Assembly: GCF_033958435.1 (NCBI RefSeq)
Contig: NC_134158.1
Coordinates: forward strand, 11,400,277-11,464,276
Source: Carettochelys insculpta
Taxonomy: Eukaryota > Chordata > Testudines > Carettochelyidae
Reading direction: 5' to 3'
DNA length: 64,000 nt
Positions within the stretch are counted from its first letter, which is position 1, and every line of letters starts with the position of its first letter. The notes under the pieces are model-generated. The model did not search any database. It had not been told where the DNA came from and saw only the letters and a list, made by a program, of their open reading frames with translations. The translations under genes were made by a program, and so were the position numbers. Positions 57,641-64,000 of this stretch are shown piece after piece.

Positions 57641-58341
57641 TGGGGCCCTGGGCTGAGCCGGGGGCGGAGGACTGGGGGCCAGGGGCTCGGACCGCGGGTC
57701 TCAGCCGGGAGCCATGAGGCCGGCTCCCGGGATGCGCGGTACCTGGCTCCGGAGCCCACGTGCCCCGCCCCAGGTTGAGGTGAGCTGAGGGGGGGGCGAC
57801 GTTTAAAGGGGACGCGGCCGCTCCCTTTTCTGTCGGCCGCACACAGCGCGGCGCCCACCCCCACTGCAGCTGCCGCGCGGCCGCCTTTAAGAGTGGGCAG
57901 CGCGCGGGGCCCGGCTGCGAGGCTGGAGCGGCCGCAGCTTCGGCACCGGCAGCACCGGGCGGCGGCGGGGCGCTCGCTGCGGGGCCCGGCGGGGCGGGAG
58001 GGAGGCGGCCCCCGCAGGCCTGGCCCGCCGCTGCTGCTGCACCTGCCCTGGGCCCCGGCCCTCTGTTCCCCTTGGTCCCCACCCCCGGGGCCCCGGCCCC
58101 CTCCCCCTCCCCTCGCCCCCGCTCTCCTGCCCCCCAAGTCCCCGTGCCGCTGCGTCCCGCTCGCCTGGCCCCACGCCCGGTTCCCTTGTCTTCCCTGCAC
58201 CCCTCCACGGGAGCCGCGGTCCGTGCTGCCCTGCAGCACCCCGCTCCCCCTCCCCTCACAGCCGGGGGGTCCCCATCTTCCTGGGTTGTCGTCTATCCTT
58301 CACCTCCCCTCGTCCATGACTAGCGAGCGGCTGGAGGAACC
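57640..58341 (+). promoter_or_regulatory. SYNGAP1: SYNGAP1 CpG-island promoter and 5' UTR
   Basis: Dense CpG and GC boxes from about 57.65 kb run up to the start codon, with an in-frame TAG shortly upstream of the ATG. There is no TATA box. The long minus-strand open frames here are composition artefacts of the CpG island. The transcription start is not resolvable by eye. Confidence 0.7.
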
Positions 58342-58363
58342 ATGTCCTATGTCCCCTTTCGAG
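58342..58363 (+). CDS. SYNGAP1: SYNGAP1 first coding exon (partial gene)
   Basis: SynGAP is a Ras/Rap GTPase-activating protein of the postsynaptic density. Only the short first coding exon is in the window: MSYVPFR plus one base, then donor CGAG/GTAAAG. It matches the MSYAPFRD start used by several mammalian isoforms, in Kozak-like context (GGAACCATGT) after an in-frame TAG. Position (next to CUTA, divergent) and phase agree with the mammalian gene. The next exon (human VRGPSMHRTQ...) was not found to 64000, so intron 1 exceeds 5.6 kb. The short length makes the peptide match weak on its own; synteny carries most of the weight. Confidence 0.8.
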
Positions 58364-58379
58364 GTAAAGCCTGGGCAGG

Positions 58380-58720
58380 CTCGGCTGGGGGCTGCAGCCT
58401 GGGGGGCGGGCGGCAGGCTCAGTTGGGGGTTGCTGCAGCCTGGCGGGGTGGGGGAACAGGCAAGCTCAGCTGGGGGGCGGGGGGGGCTGCAGCCTGGCGG
58501 GGTGGGGGAACAGGCAGGCTCAGCTGGGGGGCGGGGGGCAGGCTCAGCCTGTGGGGGGGAGTGGGTTGCAGCCTGAGGGCTGGGGGAAGAGGTGGGCTTG
58601 CCTCAGCTGGGGTGGGTGGGGGCTGCAGCCTGGGGGAAGAGGCAGGCTCAGGTGCAGGGGGCTGCAGCCTGGGGGTGGGGGCTGCAGCTTGGGAGGCTGG
58701 GAGAACAGGCAGGCTCAGGT
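58380..58720. repeat. Degenerate G-rich tandem repeat at the start of SYNGAP1 intron 1
   Basis: About six loosely conserved units of 45-65 bp with GGCAGGCTCAGCTGGGGG, GGCTGCAGCCTGG and GGGTGGGGGAACAGG. Confidence 0.75.
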
Positions 58721-58739
58721 GGAGGGCCCTATGGCTGTG

Positions 58740-61020
58740 GGGTCAGAGCAGGGAGGGGGCTCCCCTAGAGCAGGACAGGTGGGGGTCACTGGGACAGGTG
58801 GGTTAGCAAGGGCTTGATGCACCCCATCTGGGTGGGTGAGGGGACCTGTAGGGTGAGGGCTTTGCTGGAGCTGGGGTGGGTTGGCTGTGGGGCTGGAAGG
58901 AGACTGCTGGACTGAGATGTGACAGTGGCCTGTGGGTTTGATGGTGTGGGGGTCTGGAGGGCACTGTGGTCTGTGGGGTATGAGCAATGGAGGGGAGTGG
59001 GGTTTGACTGGGAGGAGCAGTGGAATTCAGCACAAAAGGAACTCAGCTGGGGCCTGTGGCTGTGGGTAGCTCCACCTTGAGCCTGGGGGTTTGGGCCTGT
59101 GTGTGGGGGGGGGGGGAGGGTCACCTCAAGCCTGGCTGGGAAGTGTGGTTCATCCAGGGCCTGGGCCTCAGGGCTGGGTTAGGGAGAGGAACCTTGGGAT
59201 GCAGCTTGAGGCCTGTGGAATTTACATGGGCCCTGGGTGGCAGGGGCCAATCTGAGAGAATGAAGGGCTTTCCTCAAGGGGCTGCTCCATGACGAGGGGT
59301 GGGGAGTTTGCCCTGTGGGACACAGAACAGAGTGCTGGCAGTTGCCTGAGGAGCAGTGGGGGTATGCGGGAGTGTCCAGTGCCTAGTGCAGGAGGTGGCA
59401 GCATTGGGGTGGGCTCTGGGCTCAGTACACTCCAGGGGTTGTGTTGATGGCAGGAAGTGGAGGAGACAGGAGGGTGCCCCAGGACTTGTGGGGTTCATGG
59501 AGTCTGTGGGGAAGGGCCAAAGGAGGATGGCACAGGGCTTGGGTGCAAGGAAGAGTGGATGCTGAGGGGAACATGGTGAGGTGTTCACACTGCAGTTCCT
59601 GGGGGCTTGGAGAGCCCATTGGGGGTGGGGCACATGAGGGTCAGGTTCACTTGGGACAGGGGAGATGTGTGGGGGTTCTTCATGTGTTGGCATGTTGCAA
59701 GGTGGTTGTATCTGTGGGCTCCCCAGAAACTGGGGGTGGTGTGCACGTGTAGTTCCATAGGGGGCTGGGGAGACTTCTGGGGACTGGGAATGTCTGGGGT
59801 TGGAAGTGAAAGGGGGGGTGCCGGGGCAGTGGTGGGGGCCTTTGAAGGAGGGATTATGTGGGTTGATGGGTGGTTGGTAGCGGGGCAAGAGATGCGCCTG
59901 GGGGGATGTGGGGAGACAGATGCTGGGCAAACCTGGCTAGCTGTTGCCATCTGGGTCAGGGGTAGTAGAGTAACAGGGGAGTCATTGCCTGAGGCATGGG
60001 GTTTGGTGATGGGGATAATTGCCCAGAGCCTGTGGGCGAAATTAAGGATCGGGGCAGAAGAGGCCTGTGGAGCTCCTTGTTTAGGCTTGTGGGCTGTAGG
60101 AATCTGAAGCGGGTCAGGGATCAATAGAGGGTAACAGTGTTCCTTACTCATGTCTAGAGGTCTCTTTCTAGGGGGCTGTGGGGCAGGGAGTCTCTAGGAG
60201 TTTGGGCCAGTAGAGGGCAGTGCAATTGCAAGGTGGTGGGGTACAGCCCAGGCCTGTGGGGTAGTGGAGTTGCTAGTGGATGGGATTGGTAGTAGGGGGC
60301 GGAGAGGGCACTGCTCAGGCCTGTGTGGTTGCTGGGGGCTGGGAGATGTAGGGCTCCTTGCCCAGGCCTGTGGGGGCAGGAGGAGGAAGGGACCTGTCCT
60401 GGGTGAGGTAACAACAATGGTACCAGTAGCAGGACTAAGACCACCTGCTTCTGTTGCTTGGTTGTGGAGGAAGTATCTTGGGGATGGATCCATGGTGTCT
60501 GCTTGGCCCCTAATGTTTTGGGGGGGCCTTGAGGGTTGCTGTCTGCAGCTTGCCTCCTCCCCTGACTTTTGATGTGAGGCTGATGTGATCCCCAGGAGAC
60601 CGGAGTGACCCACTTTCCTAGTCACTGGCCCAGAAAGGATATGGGGGATGGTGTCACACCACTCATGGTGTCATATGTATGGTTCCCCCAGAACCCCTCT
60701 GCACTCTGATGCCAGGGTCCAAACACTCCCTCCTGTCCATGTTCTTGACTTGTGGCCCGAGGGGGTGTTGCATCATTTGAGCCCCAGTGCACGATGCTTC
60801 TCCCCATTGTGGGCTGTATCCTGGCATCTCACTGTGGTGGTGCTCTGATGTGACCCCCTTCCAAGCCCTGGGCCCCCCCCATCAGTGCTGGCCCCAATGT
60901 GGGGCCAGGGATACAGTGCTGCAAGGTCTGGTTGGGGGGTACTGGGAGGACACTGTGGGCATGCACTGTGCTGAGGGATGAGGGCTCCCCTATGGGAGGT
61001 TGCGGACTCCCATCTCAACT
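58740..61020. other. SYNGAP1: SYNGAP1 intron 1, G/T-rich section
   Basis: Long G/T-rich stretch with recurring GCCTGTGGG and GGGGGCTGG motifs, probably old minisatellite text. No exon found. Confidence 0.5.
60207..60220 (+). promoter_or_regulatory. Single CTCF-consensus site
   Basis: CCAGTAGAGGGCAG matches the CTCF core consensus at every position and is not part of a tandem array. Plus orientation. Occupancy is inferred. Confidence 0.55.
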
Positions 61021-61021
61021 G

Positions 61022-61145
61022 CCCCATAATTGATTATGCTAATTTATGGTGGCCCCAAAATAAGAATATTAATGAGGGACTAAACCAAGTGCCATGGACA
61101 CTAGTTAACAGGGCCTTGAAACACAAAAGTGCCATCCTTGTTGGC
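61022..61145. promoter_or_regulatory. AT-rich element with homeodomain and POU sites
   Basis: In otherwise GC-rich intron, TAATTGATTA (61027-61036, a palindromic homeodomain-dimer type site) overlaps ATGCTAAT (61036-61043, octamer-like). ATTAATGAG and GTTAACAGG follow. Candidate neural enhancer of SYNGAP1; conservation untested. Confidence 0.4.
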
Positions 61146-61159
61146 AGCCATACCATCCT

Positions 61160-62290
61160 GGCTGCCCACAGCACCCCCAGCTGGGTGAGGCCAGGGCTGG
61201 ACGAGCTGGGAGCTCCCTGTAGAGCCAGTCCCCTCCCCTGCCCTGCCCCCACAGCACCCCCAGCTGGGTGAGGCCAGGGCTGCACTAGCTGAGAGCTCCC
61301 TGCACAGCCAGTGCCCTGCCTTGTCCTGCCCCCACAGCACCCCCTGCTGGGCGAGGCCAGGGCTGGACGAGCTGGGAGATCCCTGTAGAGCCAGTCCCTT
61401 CCCCTGCCCTGCCCCCACAGCACCCCCTGCTGGGTGAGGCCAGGGTGCAGTAGCTGGGAGCTCCCTGCACAGCCAGTGTCCTGCCTTGTCCTGCCCCCAC
61501 AGCACCCCCTGCTGGGCGAGGCCAGGGCTGCACTAGCTGGGAGCTCCCTGCACAGCCAGTGTCCTGCCTTGTCCTGCCCCCACAGCACCCCCTGCTGGGT
61601 GAGGCCAGGGTTGCAGTAGCTGGGAGGTCCCTGCACAGCCAGTGCCCTGCCCTGTCCTGCCCCCACAGCACCCCCTGCTGGGTGAGGCCAGGGTTGCAGT
61701 AGCTGGGAGCTCCCTGCACAACCAATGCCCTGCCCTGTCCTGCCCCCACAGCACCCCCTGCTGGGTGAGGCCAGGGTTGCAGTAGCTGGGAGGTGCCTGC
61801 ATAGCCAGTGCCCTGCGCTTTCCTGCCCCCACAGCACCCCCTGCTGGGTGAGGCCAGGGTGCAGTAGCTGGGAGCTCCCTGCACAGCCAATGCCCTGTGC
61901 TGTCCTGCCCCCACAGCACCCCCTGCTGGGCGAGGCCAGGGCTGCACTAGCTGGGAGCTCCCTGCACAGCCAGTGTCCTGCCTTGTCCTGCCCCCACAGC
62001 ACCCCCTGCTGGGTGAGGCCAGGGTTGCAGTAGCTGGGAGCTCCCTGCACAGCCAATGCCCTGCCCTGTCCTGCCCCCACAGCACCCCCTGCTGAGTGAG
62101 GCCAGGGTTGCAGTAGCTGGGAGCTCCCTGCACAGCCAGTGCCCTGCCCTGTCCTGCCCCCACAGCACCCCCTGCTGAGTGAGGCCAGGGTTGCAGTAGC
62201 TGGGAGCTCCCTGCACAGCCAGTGCCCTGCCCTGTCCTGCCCCCACAGCACCCCCTGCTGAGTGAGGCCAGGGTGCAGTAGCTGGGAGCT
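61160..62290 (-). repeat. 83-bp tandem array, inverted relative of the left-end array
   Basis: About 13 copies with CAGCACCCCCTGCTGGGTGA, GGCCAGGGTTGCAGTAGCTG and CAGCCAGTGCCCTGCCCTGT. Read on the minus strand, 46 bases of the unit align without gaps to the 55-bp unit of the 1-2170 array (38 of 46 identical by eye), including TACTGCA and CCCAGCAGGGGG. The CTCF-like core is on the minus strand with T for C in GGGGGTGC. The first two or three units have CCCCAGCTGGG instead. A degenerate extra copy follows near 62310-62360. Long open frames here are artefacts. Confidence 0.95.
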
Positions 62291-62369
62291 TGACCTACAG
62301 TCAGCAACTTGCACTACCTCCCACAGCATCTGCTGCTGGGAGAGGCTGGGGCTGGCGTAGCTGGAGGCA

Positions 62370-62955
62370 CTCCTCTGTTTTGGGGCTGAAATACCCCCCC
62401 ACAGTCTCTTCTCTGCTCTCAGTGTGTGGAGGTGGCAGGATGCAGTTGCTAGGTAACCCCATTGGAGGATGCTCCCTCCTTCCTCCCATCCCAAGAGTCA
62501 GGGGACTGTCATGAATTGAATCCCAGAGCATGGCAATGTTGTGAGTGGCAGGTGGTGCTGGGGGTACACTCTGGGTCCCATCTCTCTTTAGGGGTAGGAC
62601 ATCCTCTCCCCAGTGAAGTCTGGGGAGGGACCTATTGCTGGTAGTAGAAGAAGGGGCAGGGAAAGGGCCTGTAGCTGTATATTGTGGGGGAGGGGTATCT
62701 CTTCCTCTCTGCCAGGCTGAATCCCCCTACCCCATGCTGTCACTTTGCACCACTGCCCTCCAGGCTACCTGCAGTCTGAAGGGACAATCACACCACCCCA
62801 GCACCCACCCTGTGATGCCAGGGCTGGGAGGGACTGCATGAGGGTGTCTAAGGGGTCCAGTGCTGAGTGAGCCCCTACCCCAGGATGGAGGCACACCCAG
62901 GATGCTTGGCCTAACAAGGAAGCCAGGTTTTAGGAATAGCTAAGTCCTTGGGATA
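62370..62955. other. SYNGAP1 intron 1, plain section
   Basis: No exon, repeat family or clear motif recognised. Confidence 0.4.
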
Positions 62956-62959
62956 CTTG

Positions 62960-63050
62960 GCTATTCTATGCAAATGATGTGATGTGATTTGCAGGCAGGT
63001 CAGTTGAAGCAAGGAGTGAGTGTACATTTACATATAATTTGCATGTCACT
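62960..63050. promoter_or_regulatory. Pair of inverted POU octamers
   Basis: ATGCAAAT (62968-62975) and ATTTGCAT (63037-63044) are two exact octamers in opposite orientation 69 bp apart, with a GATTTGCAGG between them, in a small AT-rich island of SYNGAP1 intron 1. Suggests a POU-factor enhancer; unproven. Confidence 0.45.
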
Positions 63051-63358
63051 GTAATACCCGGCTTTGAGTGGGTTCAGCATTGGAGAATCAAACTCTGCCT
63101 CTCTGCAGTGCTAGGCGCTACACAGCTGTCTTCCAGCTGATTGGGGACTGGGATTGTGGGGCAAAGCTTAGCCCCAGTAGGCACTAAAGAGGAGGGCCAC
63201 TCTGCCTTGGTCTCGCCTCAAGGCTGAGCATCAAATCCCTTCCCCTCCCTAGTTCCTCTGCAGAGCCACTTCTCAGGAAATTGAGGCCTGACTCCAAGCT
63301 GGGCTTCTGCTTTCTGGACACACCCAGGCCTGCCTCCAAAAGAGGCTCTGCCAGGGAG

Positions 63359-63372
63359 TGCCCTCTAGTGCA
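63359..63372 (-). promoter_or_regulatory. Single CTCF-like site, minus orientation
   Basis: TGCACTAGAGGGCA on the minus strand fits the CTCF core with one mismatch at its first base. It points back toward the window interior. Confidence 0.45.
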
Positions 63373-63379
63373 CCTTAAC

Positions 63380-64000
63380 CAAAACCTGCACATCCCTGGA
63401 AACACTAAGGCAAGAATTTGTCTCCTGCACCGCAGCATCAGTGGTTATCATGACATCCTCCTATGGACATGGGTATGGGCTTGATTGTCTCCCCCCGCCC
63501 ATTCATTCACAAACCCTAGTCCTCTGCCTACCTTGAAAGGAGGAGTGGTCGTCTTGTCAAGTCCAGCATTGGGAGTGGAGAGGTAGCCAGGATTCACATA
63601 AGCCATACAACCTTCCCACAGTCCCATGTGTAAACACAGTATGACAAGGTCCAGAATGTTGTCTGTGTATGCTGTTCCTGCCTCTCATCCTACTCGACAT
63701 GAACCACTGACAGGAGCTGGCCCCACAACCTGGTAACTCCATAACATGGACCTCTCCCACAGTGCTGAAGGATTTATTGGCAGCATTAGTAGATTATTAG
63801 CATCTATGTGACCAGCTGTGGAGGAGGATGTGGCAGACACTTTACTGGAAGTTTGCACAACAATTATCAAGCTAGCAGCAGGAAGTTTTGAGACAGGACC
63901 CCCGACTCTTCTGCCCAGCTGTGGGAGAGGAGCGGAATCTCAAGGTTGGAGCAGGGAGGCTGGGAGCAAGAACTCCTGGGTTCTCCCCTTGGCTTTGGAA
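63380..64000. other. End of window within SYNGAP1 intron 1
   Basis: No exon or recognisable repeat. Mixed-composition sequence continues past the window. Confidence 0.4.

Noticed and set aside
57198..58259. 353-codon minus-strand frame opposite SYNGAP1
   Set aside because: CpG-island composition artefact with no recognised domain.
61034..62494. 486-codon minus-strand frame
   Set aside because: Translation of the 83-bp array; parallel frames are open as well.

Overview
This window is vertebrate nuclear DNA, most likely from a turtle. Split, intron-rich genes give full-length matches to vertebrate proteins. The interspersed repeats are CR1 LINEs and a SINE whose end (with 'GGTGCCACAGGACTTCT' and 'CAGACTAACACGGCT' blocks) is typical of cryptodiran turtles; the species call is inference. 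The gene set TAPBP - ZBTB22 - DAXX - KIFC1 - PHF1 - CUTA - SYNGAP1 is the centromeric 'extended class II' end of the MHC. High GC, short introns and about a dozen GC-rich tandem arrays suggest a gene-dense microchromosome-like or subtelomeric setting.

Layout: 1-2.17 kb is a 55-bp tandem array whose unit carries a CTCF-consensus core. 2.2-6.7 kb is TAPBP (minus), with its last exon not found and an ISRE/kappaB promoter. 7.3-12.3 kb is a minus-strand SOUL/HEBP-family gene with a signal peptide, which has no counterpart here in mammals. 14.5-17.3 kb is ZBTB22 (minus). 18.7-27.0 kb is DAXX (minus). 28.1-36.0 kb is KIFC1 (minus, opposite to its mammalian orientation). 36.2-41.3 kb holds two large minisatellites (66 bp and 48 bp units). 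41.7-49.8 kb is PHF1 (plus). 50.0-52.3 kb is CUTA (minus, tail to tail with PHF1). 53.0-55.8 kb is a nest of retroelements. 57.6-58.4 kb is the CpG-island promoter and first coding exon of SYNGAP1 (plus), whose first intron fills the rest of the window. At 61.2-62.3 kb that intron holds an 83-bp array that is an inverted, diverged relative of the array at position 1.

I rebuilt exon chains by matching splice sites and reading phase. All junctions close in frame: TAPBP 435 codons to the last exon seen, SOUL-like 214 aa, ZBTB22 508 aa, DAXX 769 aa, KIFC1 644 aa, PHF1 576 aa, CUTA 140 aa. Functionally the block mixes class I peptide loading (TAPBP) with chromatin regulators (DAXX, PHF1, ZBTB22), a mitotic kinesin (KIFC1), CUTA and a synaptic RasGAP (SYNGAP1). 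They are linked by conserved synteny, not by a shared pathway.

The most unusual signal is the pair of related arrays at the two ends of the window. They carry CTCF-like cores in convergent orientation about 59 kb apart, which could form a repeat-built boundary around the block. This is a prediction from sequence only.
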